Below are positions 42,118 through 52,520 of a DNA stretch of 64,000 bases, one piece after another (position 1 is the first letter of the stretch; each line of letters begins with the position of its first letter). The DNA comes from Megaustenia siamemsis. Taxonomy: Eukaryota; Mollusca; Gastropoda; Stylommatophora; Ariophantidae. A program made the translations under genes and the position numbers. Below the pieces are notes generated by a model. That model did no database searches and was not told the origin of the DNA. It saw nothing but the letters and a program-made list of their open reading frames with translations. The stretch covers positions 46,806,421 to 46,870,420 of the forward strand of contig JAVIAB010000139.1 in assembly GCA_032433765.1 (NCBI GenBank), written 5' to 3'.

Positions 42118-42915
42118 TTTACATTACTTTTATGCTGATGATACAATCTTAATCGCTAGGAGTGCAAATGAGTTACAAGAATAAGACATAATGAAGGAAA
42201 GCAAAAATAAAGGACTGAGCCTTAATAGCAAAAAGACAGAAGTAATGGTAGCAACAAAGAAAAAGTCATCACCACAATGCACAATAAAGACAAGTGGAAC
42301 AATATTAAAACAGTTAAAGGAATTTAAATATCTGGGAACAATGTTAACCTCAGATGGTAGATGTACAACAGAGGTGAGATGCAGAATTTCTCAGGCAATA
42401 GCAGCTTTCCAAAAAATGAGGAAGATCCTGTGCAATCCATTGTTGACAATAGAAAGAAGAAAAAGAGTTTTTAAGTATTATGTCGAGCCAGTCTTAACAT
42501 ATGGATGCAAAATCATGGACAAAAGGATAACAGACAAGAAAATCACTGGAGTCTGTAGAAATGTGGTTTTACAGAAGAATGTTGAGAATCCATGGACAGT
42601 TAGGAAGAGTAATGACAACGTTCTGAAAGAGGCCAAAGCAAAAACGAGAGCTAATTTCCAAAATTAGGAAGAAACAATCATCTTTTTTTATGGCCATGTA
42701 ATAAGAAGGAAAAAGCTGGAATATATTGTAACAACTGGGAAAATTGAAGGATGAAGAGATAGACTAAGCAAAGAGAAAAGACCAAACAAGCAGCTTAAGA
42801 GAATGGCTTGGCAGAAGGTCAACAACAGAAATGATAAATAACTGTCGAGATCGAAAGTTGTGGAGAGACATGATCCCTACCATCGCCATCAGACATGGTA
42901 CTTGGTGAAGATGAT
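42118..42915 (+). pseudogene. LINE family F2: RT C-terminal part
   Basis: Begins near the RT active site (YADDTILIARSANELQE) and continues IMKESKNKGLSLNSKKTEVM, FKYLGTMLTSDGRCTTEVRC and KRVFKYYVEPVLTYGCK. The 158-codon open frame (42191-42667) is followed by a decayed tail and a GATGATGATAT 3' end. Confidence 0.88.
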
Positions 42916-42938
42916 GATATGTGTAATATTTTTCTATA

Positions 42939-43463
42939 TCATTTTATCTTAAAAAGTTCTTCTTGAGATTTCATCTCTGTAGAGGTTGTTTTTCTTATTG
43001 TTCTTGCATCTAGGGTCCATTGGTAGCACAACGTTGGGATGAAGATTGTATTGTATAGTGCTCGTTTTGCCTCCAGAGTTATTTCCTTGTTGGACAATAG
43101 TGGTGATAACTGTCCAATGATTTGACAAGCTTTATTGCATCTTGATTCTATCTCTGCTGTTTGAGAATTATCGTTTGTCATTAGACTTCCTAGGTATTTG
43201 AATTCCTCTACTTGTTTTAGTTGTCTGCCTTCTATAGTTATGTTGATGTTCTGTTTATTTTTCGTGACATTCATGACTGCTGTTTTGTTGATGTTGATTT
43301 TCATGTTGTATTTTGTGCCTGAGATGTTGAGTTTGTTTAAGTGTTCTTGTAGGTCTTCTATTGTTTCATGTATTAGTGCCTGATCATCTGCAAATAAAAG
43401 CTCGTTGATCTCCTCTTGATCTGGCAGACTTCCGGTGTGTGGCTTGCTGGCAACACGACACAA
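42939..43463 (-). pseudogene. LINE family D: RT active site and thumb segment
   Basis: 174 open codons on the minus strand: EEINELLFADDQALIHETIE with the FADD active site, LQEHLNKLNISGTKYNMKIN, EEFKYLGSLMTNDNSQTAEI and LEAKRALYNTIFIPTLCYQW. The adjacent distal part of the same protein lies in the opposite orientation at 43630-44035. Confidence 0.88.
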
Positions 43464-43629
43464 TTTTCAATGGGAGTCAAATTTAAGTTATAAGTGAATT
43501 TCATTGCCCGTAGAAAAAGAAATTCAAGCGTTCTTGTGCTGTTTCAAATGGATTTTTTTGTGATCTATTCTTATAGTTTGTACGAATAAGTAGAATTACC
43601 ATACATCATTGTGCTATTACGATCACGAA

Positions 43630-44035
43630 CGAAAATGTCAAAAAGCGGGAAATCTACAACAACACCCTTTCTAAATCACATTTAAGAAAGATCAATACAT
43701 GTGAGATGCGTTGCTTGAGAAAAGTAACAAACAACACAAGAAGAGATAGAATACCAAATGAAACCATAAGAAAAATAGTAGGAACAAAACCCTGTCAAGA
43801 ATATATAGAACAACAACAACTTAAATGGTTTGGCCACCTGGTCAGAATGAATCCTTACCAATGACCATCAGGGGCGTTCTTCTCGAGAATGCATGGAAAA
43901 AGACCAAGAGGAAGGCCCAGAAGAAGATGGATAGATGCAGTGACAGAGACATGTAACAACAAAGGAAAATCACTAATTCAGACAATTCGAGCAGCACAAG
44001 AACGACAAATGATATAAACCACGACACCTTTTAGG
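43630..44035 (+). pseudogene. LINE family D: RT C-terminal tail, inverted relative to its neighbours
   Basis: Plus strand reads TCEMRCLRKVTNNTRRDRIP, NETIRKIVGTKPCQEYIEQQ, QLKWFGHLVRM, a stop, then GKRPRGRPRRRWIDAVTET. This is the segment that follows the thumb in family D (compare 31195-31490). Confidence 0.85.
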
Positions 44036-44044
44036 TATCAGTGA

Positions 44045-46011
44045 AAAGAGAAAAGAAGATCTCCTCTGTCTCTGATGGGTTGGCTAGCTTGCATATATGG
44101 TCCATGTATGTAATAAACAGTAGGTTGGATAGTACGCACCCCTGTCTTACACCTGATCTTACTTCGAAGTGGTCTGTGTAGCCTGCTGCTGTTCTGACCC
44201 TGCAGCTGCTGTTGATGTAGAGACTTTTAGTAAGGTTGGTTAGATGTTGGCTTACTCCGTATGTTATTAGTATCTCCCACAGTTCTCTGTTTACTCTGTC
44301 GAATGCTTTTTCCTGGTCAATGAAGGCTATATATAAGTTTTGATTGTGTTCTGTCGTTTTTTCTGCAAGCTGTTTTAGTGTGAATAGTGCGTCAGTATCC
44401 TCTGTTTTTTCGGAACCCCATTTGAGGGTCGCCTAACTGTAGTTCTATTATTGGTCTCAGCCTTTTTTTTCCAAGATTTTGGCGTATAGATTTCCTACAT
44501 GCCTGAGAAGAGATATACCTCTATATTGATTGCAGTCTCTTTTGCTACCTTTCTTTTTCCATATTGGTATGATGATTGCCTGTTGCCAGTCTTCTGGGGC
44601 TTGTTGTTGGTGCCATGCTGCATTAAATATTCTGTGCAGCCATTGCACTCCTGTTTCTCCTGCTGCTGCTATTTTTTCTATTGGAATGTTATCTATCCCC
44701 GGTGCTTTATTTCTTGGTGCATATTTGATTACTTCTTCGATTTCCTCTTTCATGATGTTGGGTTCAGTATTTGTGAGTTCTAGCGTGGTTTTTGTTGTCT
44801 TACTAGTAGTTGGTATGTTTAACAGGTCTTCTAAATATTCTTTCCATCTCTGTTGCATACATTGGTTATTTGATATTGACTGTCCGTCTTTGTCATTTAT
44901 CAGCTCAGTAGGATCATGGTTTTCTTTTCTCGCTCTTGTGATTTTTACTGATTTGTAGAAATCTTTTGTGGGACGTCTTGAAGTCCCTGCTCATGTTTTG
45001 TCCGAATTCTGTCCAATTCTTTTGCTTAGCTTCTTTGATCAAAATTTTAACTCTTTTTCGAACTAATGCATATTTTTTAAATATTTTTCTTGGTTCTTGT
45101 TCTCCCTCCAATTTTTTAACAGTTTCTTCTTTTCTTTAATTGCTTCTCTGATTGTTTCGTTTCACCACATGGTGCGCTTTTCCCCTTCTCTTGCTCTTAG
45201 CTTCGTTCCACAAACTGTTTTAGAGATGTTGGTTACTGTTTCCTTAAATTATTTCCACTCTGCTTCTACCGCGCATACTTCGTTAGGAAGTTTCTTGAAT
45301 TCCTCTGTTAGTTTTTCTTCTATGTTTTCCTTGTTTCTTGATCTTTTAATTGTTTTATTTTTATTGTCTGTTCTTTTCGCTTCTTTTGTTTGTTTTCGTA
45401 TATTCTCTTTATTTGTGGCTGTCTTAGTGTGATCATAACGATCTTGTGATCCGTGTCATCTGTAATATTAGGGATTGCTCTACTGTCAGTTACTCTTTTC
45501 TTGTTCTGTTTTCTTGTTAGTATAAAATCTATCTGGCTTCTGCATGTTGTGTCATTCCATTTGTACCAGGTGTATACTTGCGACACGCTGTGTTTGAAGA
45601 ATGTGTTGTGATCAATAAATCATTTTGATTGCATAGATCCAGCAGTCCTCTTCCATTTTCGTTTATTTCAGCTGTTTTATTGCCAAAGGGTCCTAAGATA
45701 TCACTGTTCTCACTGTTGCGTTTCCCAAGCCTTCCATTAAAATCTCCCATCACTAACATGTCGTCGCTTTTGTCAATCTTGTTAATGATTTCATTCAATG
45801 TGTCATAGAATTCTTCGCTGCCTCTTTCATTGTTGTTGCATGGTGCATAGATTTGAATGTAATTTGATTTTCGATCGTCTTCTAGTAGATTTTCACCATC
45901 AATGCGCATTTTTCTATTACTGCATATTATCTTGTTAGTCATTAATTTGGCTTTGTCTGCATTGATCGCCATTCCGTAAATTTTTGCGTGCGATCTAAGC
46001 GATAATCTCAA
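44045..46011 (-). pseudogene. LINE family D: endonuclease and RT fingers/palm
   Basis: Minus strand from 46011: IQIYAPCNNNERGSEEFYDT, MLVMGDFNGRLGKRNSENSD and CNQNDLLITTH, then YTWYKWNDTTCRSQIDFILT and DDTDHKIVMITL (endonuclease C-terminus). A linker follows, then MQQRWKEYLEDLLNI, NKAPGIDNIPIEKIAAAGET, PIWKKKGSKRDCNQYRGISL, decayed palm, and RQGCVLSNLLFITYMDHICK near 44130. Several frameshifts. It stops just before the FADD motif, which lies at 43400 beyond the inverted segment. Confidence 0.88.
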
Positions 46012-46095
46012 AACAAATCCTCAATTGTGGAATAGTGGGCATTTGAGGACAAAGTTGTGAGATCCTTGCCCGGAATAGGTACGAGTAAAAAACAA

Positions 46096-46348
46096 GTAAA
46101 GTACCCCTGTCACGCCAAGTGGCGTATAGGGAAATATGGTGTTAGTGACCCTATATTTTACACACCTTCAGCACTTGATTTGTTTGGGTAATGTCGCTGG
46201 TATTACGCCCGTGCTGTTTTACTTTCCCAGAAAAAAATCCGGTACTAATTTAAGGCTGGGTGAACTTGGAAGCCGTCAGGTTGGGTTCGAACTCGACCTC
46301 TTGCCCTTTGTAGTCCAGTTCACTAACCACTGAGCTATCGCGGCTCCC
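46096..46348 (-). mobile_element. SINE-1 copy
   Basis: Minus strand head GAGCCGCGATAGCTCAGTGG, GGTCGAGTTCGAACCC (good B box), body CACCCAGCCTTAAATTAGTA, and an end at GCGTGACAGGGGTACTTTAC. Confidence 0.85.
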
Positions 46349-47202
46349 AATGGGTACGAGTAGCTAGATAAAATGTGGTTCGTGTGCAGTGACTGACACT
46401 GAATAGTAAAGATTGTCGGACATGGAGCGTCTAGAATGTCTGCTCCATTTGCCTTCTTTGGCTTGAACGGATGGACAAAGAGCATTGAAGCTGACATCTG
46501 AATGTATTGATTAAAAGAGGATATATATCCTATATAGAGGATCCTATAATAGGGCAGAGGTTAGTAAACAGGTCACTGCGAATATGTTTTCAAGTTATCT
46601 CTTAATTTCAAGTGTAAAACCATGTCTCTGCTGCCTCCAACTGTTGTCTTGACTGTTGTATGGTTGTCCTGGATTCACTATCATTCAAGATCAGCTCCAC
46701 AAAACAGAAGTGCTTTAATGTTTCTTGCTTGTGGAATCTGATGGGAATAAGTGAACTCTGGACAGTAAGGGGGGTCTGGCAACGACAACATTACTCAAAA
46801 ATGTGCCCGTTGGTTGTGAAAAAAGTCACTAAAACCACACGACATTCCTCACATGCTCATAAGGCGGGAGTGGTGGGGGTGGGGATGTATAGAGTCATTA
46901 TTATCCTACTTTGACAGTGTCCATCCATTACTTTTTCCTGATTAAACGTGACAATTTCAGCACAGTGACCGAAGTCCGTAGCACCACTAAGGGTTCCTGT
47001 TATAATTTCCGAAAGTTTATTAATATCACTGCAAAGGTGGTAAAAATAACAGCTATAACAACTTTACCCAAACACTTCGTGACGATTGCGATGTGCATCA
47101 ATCTCCAGCCCCATAGAACCACCCTCCCTCCACCTTTCTCGGCACGTCGCATAAATGGGATAAAAGCCGTAAGAATAGATAAATGGTGCGGTAGAGATTG
47201 AA
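46349..47202. other. Intergenic, nothing recognised
   Basis: No convincing ORF, repeat or RNA gene. Confidence 0.4.
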
Positions 47203-47452
47203 GCCGCGATAGCTCAGTGGTTAATGAACTGGACTACAAAGGACAAGAGGTAGGATTCTATCCTAACCGACGGCTTCCGGGTTCACACAGCCTTAAATGG
47301 GTACCGGATTTTTTGGGGGAAAGTAAAGCGGCACGGGCGTAATACCGACCACATTCCCCAAAAATCATGTGTTGAAGTCTGTAAAATGTATGGTCACTAA
47401 CACCATATTCCCTATGCGCCACTTGGTGGGACGGGGTACTTTACTTTTTTTA
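47203..47452 (+). mobile_element. SINE-1, full-length copy
   Basis: Best tRNA-like head of the family: GCCGCGATAGCTCAGTGGTT, then GGTAGGATTCTATCC (decayed B box), body CACAGCCTTAAATGGGTACC and GGCGTAATACCGACCACATT, end GCCACTTGGTGGGACGGGGT followed by ACTTTACTTTTTTT. This is a tRNA-derived SINE and not a working tRNA, because the anticodon arm does not fold properly by eye. Confidence 0.85.
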
Positions 47453-47496
47453 CGGTACAGATTATGCTTTTAAAAAATGTAGCTTAAGCATTGTCA

Positions 47497-48342
47497 TACA
47501 GTCTAACATGTGTCATACAGCCTAACATGTGTCATACAGCCTAACATGTGTCATACAGCCTATAGTCCGTTCAGATTCGTTTGCCGAGATGTTATGATTT
47601 ATAATTCAAAAAGTTCTTGATGATTTCACATGATTTTTGGCATACGGTGTTAAAATGTCCATGTCACGAGAACATATGTGTTACTCGATGTCTAGCTATA
47701 ACGGTTTTCTTAAAGCGGCGAATTCCTTTGATCTTTGCCCATGTAACTATTATTTTGACCCTAATCAAAATGTTTTACAGTAATCTAGTGCAACGATGAC
47801 CCATAGGCGTGTCCATAAAATTTTACTTGGTGGCTAAAATGTCATTTTGTGCTAAACGGGAAATTTCATATGTAACATTTCTTTATAAATATTTATAGTG
47901 GAAACATAACTATTTTAGGACGGTGCGCATTCAGCCGTGAAGGTCATGCCTATATGTTAAAGAATCAGCTGTGAGATGTAAGCATCTACATAATCCCGCC
48001 GGTGTTTATAATATCGATTAACTTTTTTTTAATATAGGTTAAATAAGGCATCTTTGAAACTGGATCACATTTCTTTGATAAAAAAATATTTTTATAGCGA
48101 CATTAGTATTCTAAACCTAACTTCAAAAGATCAATGCAAATGAACAATAAGTTTTTGAAAAAAATACATTAATGTCTAGGCAAACGAATCTGAACGGACT
48201 ATAACATGTTTTATATCAGCCTAACATGTGTCATACAGCCTAACATGTGTCATACAGCCTAACATGTTTTATATCAGCCTAACATGTGTCATACAGTCTA
48301 ACATGTGTCATACAGCCTAACATGTTTTATATCAGCTTTGGT
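47497..48342. repeat. 19-bp tandem repeat interrupted by a MITE
   Basis: Unit TCATACAGCCTAACATGTG in several copies at 47497-47562, resuming at 48202-48342, where some copies have the variant TTATATCAGCCTAACATGT. The 639-bp MITE splits the array inside one unit. Confidence 0.92.
47563..48201. mobile_element. Tc1/mariner-type MITE, 639 bp
   Basis: TIRs TAGTCCGTTCAGATTCGTTT plus GCC, perfect over 23 bp, flanked by TA on both sides (47561-47562 and 48202-48203). Non-coding. It matches the two outer parts of the longer element at 7344-8800. Confidence 0.92.
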
Positions 48343-48934
48343 AAGGAACTCACATATTGTCTGTTAGGACTCGACGTTCGATCTCCGTTGACATTACAAG
48401 TTCGACACTTGTGAGCGTGACGTGGACATCAAAAACTCAACATCACATTCATCTTCACTCTTCTCTTACACAAAACTAAGAACCTTCGTTCTAATGCCAA
48501 TATCAGCACAATAATATTATTACTCGCTAACATAACGTAACGTTTTGTGACCTACGACGAGATACAATTCGACCCTATAGCAAAGTCTGACACTTGACAA
48601 CGAAGATCGTCGGACACAGAGAGTCTATAATTTTCATCCTGTCCTCGGTTTTAAAAGACAATAGATAGACAGACACACAGAGAGAGACAGACGCAGGCAG
48701 GCAGGCAGACAGACTTACAGACAGACAGAGAAAACATTAGGCTCTACAGACATACCGGATTTTTAAAAAATGGCAACCGAGATCAGGTAGATATTCATAA
48801 ACGAGTACTTTGAAGAGCAAACTAATGTTACACATTAAAGAAGCAATCTAATCTCAACCAGGGCAAACCCATGAGCGCTTAATGTTTCAAAACTTCAGCA
48901 AAAAAGCATAGATCCCATTTCGCTAAGAGTGAAA
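48343..48934. other. Intergenic with a GACA/GCAG-rich simple stretch
   Basis: 48660-48730 is low complexity: ATAGATAGACAGACACACAG, then GCAGGCAGGCAGGCAGACAG and similar. Nothing else recognised. Confidence 0.6.
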
Positions 48935-49538
48935 ATGAGTTACATGAAGGCAAAAATAAAGGACTCAACCGCAATAGCAAAAATACAGAAGTAATGGTAA
49001 CAACAAAGAAAAATACATCACATCACAAAAAAGAAAGGTGGCACAAACTTAAAACAGATAAATGAATGTAAATATATGGAAACAATGTTATCCTCGGATG
49101 GTAGATGTACAACGGAGGTGAGATGCAGAATGGCTCAGGTAAATGCAGCTTTCCAAAAAATTAGGAAGATACTGTACAATACATTTTTGACAATGGAAAA
49201 AAGAAAACGAGTTCTTAAATGTTATGTTGAACCAATTTTAACATATGGATGTGAATCGTGGACAATGTTGACAACAGACAAGAAAATTACTAAAGGTTGT
49301 AGAATTGTGGTTTCACAAAAGAACGTACCATGGACAGCTAAGAAGAGTAATGAAAACGTTTTGAAAGAGGCCAAAGCAAAAAAGAGAGCTAATTTCCAAT
49401 ATTAATAAGCATAATTTTTTTTGGCCATGCAATAATAAGGGAACAGCTGGAAAATATTGTGACAGCTGTTGAAAATTGAGGGACGAAGAGATAGAGGGAA
49501 GCAAAGAGAAAAGATAACAGACAGCTAAAGAGAATGGC
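48935..49538 (+). pseudogene. LINE family F2 fragment, 3' truncated
   Basis: TMLSSDGRCTTEVRCRMAQV, KRKRVLKCYVEPILTYGCES and VPWTAKKSNENVLKEAKAKK follow the F2 order. The 3' part runs to GAATGGCTAGTCAGAAGGTG at about 49535 and then changes directly to family B sequence, so its own 3' terminus is missing. Confidence 0.85.
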
Positions 49539-49742
49539 TAGTCAGAAGGTGAACAACATGATGGAAATGGGAGTTAAGATGGACACAGCCAGAAATGAGA
49601 AACATAGTGGTCGTGTAAGAAGACTTATCAACCAACATAGAACTGGAGTCGTCAGTCGCTGGACACTGAGGGAATTGCTGAGGAGGGGATCTGAACACCT
49701 ATGGACATGTTCGGAGTGCAATGATGATGACCCGCAAATAAC
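49539..49742 (+). pseudogene. LINE family B, last 200 bases
   Basis: MEMGVKMDTARNEKHSGRVR, RLINQHRTGVVSRWTLRELL and LWTCSECNDDDPQIT are nearly the same as at 1830-2020. It ends in CGCAAATAACT and an (AT)n tail. Confidence 0.9.
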
Positions 49743-49761
49743 TATATATATATATATATAT

Positions 49762-50005
49762 TGACCTTTCGTACCGCAGCCGGCCCACTGGGCATAGACC
49801 CAAAATACTCTTTCTCTTATCTAAATTTTTATTCTAGCAGTTTTTAATCCTTCTAAAGATATTTTATCAAATCTCGCCATTTTTCTCTGTTCTGTACAAA
49901 CAACTCATTGAGGGAGCCGATTCCTGCTGCTCTTGCCTCTTCAGTGTCTCTCTGGGTCGGCCGCTTTTCCTCTTACCTGTTGTTTCCCACATAAGGGCTT
50001 GCTAT
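49762..50005 (-). mobile_element. LINE family A, 3' end fragment
   Basis: TTGACCTTTCGTACCGCAGC is the inverse of the family A 3' end; the frame continues into the GRPRETL region near 49960 and stops at ATAAGGGCTTGC. An (AT)n tract separates it from the family B tail, so two LINE 3' ends face each other. Confidence 0.85.
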
Positions 50006-50405
50006 ATATAAATTATAAGTCTTGCAAGTGAGTGGGCCGGGCTAAGGGATAGTGCCCCAAACTGCAGACTTTCGAAAGAAAAATTAACGAAAGCAGTAAT
50101 AATACTGAGCAACAAATAACAAGTTAAGGGGCGTATACTTGCTTTGTTCCAGTGACTGGTAACTTATGTTACTGCTGCTGCTTGATGCTGGTTGTACATT
50201 CCTGACCCCTACTTAGTCCTACTTACACCTCTAGAAAGCTCGGAATTGAGGTAGTATGATAGTCCCAATAACTTTTAATTCATGCCGTTTGTGGGGTCGG
50301 ACAGGGGGTAGAGTTTCTAAGACTGGTAACAACTAAACAGAATATAATTACTATGCTCAGCACATACACACAATTACACACACATACACAAAGACACACA
50401 CACAC

Positions 50406-50469
<64 letters not shown>
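50006..50469. other. Intergenic, with (AT)n microsatellite at 50405-50469
   Basis: Unrecognised sequence, then CA-rich and AT dinucleotide runs that abut the 3' end of the minus-strand family G copy. Confidence 0.6.
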
Positions 50470-50473
<4 letters not shown>

Positions 50474-51425
50474 CTGCGATCATGGCTCATTCAGACTAGG
50501 ATTCCGGACTCTCTTGTGAAGGCAGCTATCTGTTTAAGTGTTTCGGTTGCTTCATATAGTTTCTCTTCCAGGGAGGTGGGTGTGGACCACATTATCCCTC
50601 TCAGGTCTGTATACTGGGGGCAATCCTGTAGAATATGTTTTGTTGTCATGTTGTCCAGTGTACAGTGGCATTGGCTGGTAGTTCCTATTTTGAGTTCGGT
50701 GAACATGTGGTTTCTCATTCTGTTGTTGCCAGTGCGAAGGCGATGTATGATGACTTTATCCCTCCTTGATAGTTGGAGGTATCCATCCCTCTCATTATAC
50801 TTGGGGTGTTCTTGTTTACATTTTTAATGATACTGGACTTTGATGATGGATTTGGCTTCGTCGTAGCTGACCAGATGGTTCTCTTGTGGTAATCTCCCTC
50901 CCTCTTTAGCTAATTTGTCTGCGCGTTCGTTTCCGTGTATATGACAGTGTGATGGTATCCACTTGATGACCACTCTCTGGAAGTTATTTCACAGTTGGTC
51001 TAGGGTTGTTCTCAAGTCATCTAGCTCACTGTTCCTGTGTTGTATTTTTTTTTAGAGATGTTAGGACTGACAGTGCATCAGTCAGTATCACCAATTTCTT
51101 GTACATGTTATTTTTGTGTTGGATAGCCAGTTTTGCAGCGTCTTTAGGGTTTCTGTTTCTGCTTTATAGTCGTTTGAGAATTTCCCAGTAGCTATTGACT
51201 TGATCTCTTCCTGGTTATTCAGTCTCAAGAACACACCTCCTCCCCCATTTCTGGTGGCATTTGTAGCAAAGCCATCTGTGTGACCAGGAGTCCTGTGGGT
51301 AGTTGTCTTTTGTGTGTTTTTTTGCTATGCGTTTTCTATCTGTGTCTGTTTGGGTGCCTTTTTTCATGATTCCTATTATGTCTTCCTTAAGTTCTGGTAT
51401 TTTGTGTTTCCCATGAGGAGTCATA
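50470..51425 (-). pseudogene. LINE family G: RNase H and zinc-finger-like tail
   Basis: Minus strand: decayed RNase H (51220-50990, compare 22260-22040), then WCTLDNMTTKHILQDC-type tail with RNHMFTELKIGTTSQCHCTL, ILQDCPQYTDLRGIMWSTPT and LKQIAAFTRESGIL at the stop near 50491. The C-H-C-x-H-x-C tail is usual for RNase H LINEs of the I/Jockey side. Confidence 0.75.
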
Positions 51426-51892
51426 TTATAGGCTTATGGGTTTCAGCATTGTTTGGGACAGTACTGGGTCACTAGTTGCCAGAATATATATACAGGAGCA
51501 CCAAGTTCTGACCTTGTCTGAAATTTACAAGAGAATAAAAACAAACGAAGATCGAGACATAGATTATAAACATAAATAAATAAGAGAAACACACGAGAAT
51601 AGAGAAGGAAATCTTGGCCAAGGCAAAAGTAAAGGAATACATTTTTTTTTCTTTCTTTCCTTTCTTCATATATCGTTGAAAAAAAAAAGTTTCTTGCGCT
51701 ATGTTGTAATTTACGATGAAGCTGCAATATATGAGCATTTTTGGGACCGGGGTTGCCTTCTCTCTTCGATCAGTACCAATATGGTATTTAGCCGGGCTGT
51801 TTCTTGTTTCTGGGGCCATCACATGAAGGTGGGCTAGGGACTTACTTATCTTTAGTTCCCTGATCCTGGCGTCAGTATTCAAAGATACACAT
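51426..51892. other. Intergenic, nothing recognised
   Basis: The open frames here are in A/T-rich low-information sequence and match nothing I know. Confidence 0.35.
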
Positions 51893-51949
51893 ATGTTAAA
51901 CATCTGCAAGTTTCATACACTTTCATGATCTACACTTGTACAGTGTGTA

Positions 51950-52520
51950 CACACGATTTGCAGATGCAGTCGCATACATGGACTTCATCTGCGAAATGGC
52001 AAATCCATCGGAAAGGGACGAAATGAACGAGCTTTATTTCGTTGACAACCAAGCATTGATATACACGGAAATAAAAGACATGCAAGAACACCTAGACAGA
52101 TTTAACAGAACTAGAGAAAAACATAATATAAAAATCAACATAAACAAGACATAAATAACTACGATATCAAAAGAAACACTAGGCATCAACATAACGATAG
52201 ATATCCTAAAACAAGTGAAGGAATTCAAATAGTTAAGCAGCACTCTCACATTTAAAAACATGCAGACAACAGAATTATACTCAAGATGTAACACTATCTT
52301 GTTATTGGACTAATTTCACCACTACTAAGAAAGAAGTAGCGTTAGAAGCGAAACAAGCTATTTATAAGACTATCTTCATCAGAAAGGTGTGCTACCAGTG
52401 CCAGACATAGACCTTAGACTCAAGAACTATTAAAAAATAACCACCACAAAAATAAAGTGTGTCAAACGCCTAACAAGAGACAGCCTGTGAGATAAGATCG
52501 GAAATGAGGGGTTATTAAAA
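51950..52520 (+). pseudogene. LINE family D, upstream part of a split copy
   Basis: DFICEMANPSERDEMNELYF (compare HICKLANPSETEEI of the copy at 44060), VDNQALIYTEIKDMQEHLDR, KHNIKININKT. Then with stops: DILKQVKEFK and CVKRLTRDSL near 52460. It breaks off near 52510. Confidence 0.8.

Noticed and set aside
47203..47275. tRNA gene
   Set aside because: A- and B-box-like words belong to the head of a dispersed SINE family; no proper cloverleaf by eye and multiple copies share the non-tRNA body.
47497..47562. 19-bp direct repeats as a CRISPR-like array
   Set aside because: Eukaryotic context and no spacers; the units are contiguous tandem copies.
51443..51909. Two overlapping minus-strand open frames of 94 and 145 codons
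   Set aside because: Composition is low in information (Phe/Tyr/Lys-rich) and neither shows a recognisable domain or conserved motif.
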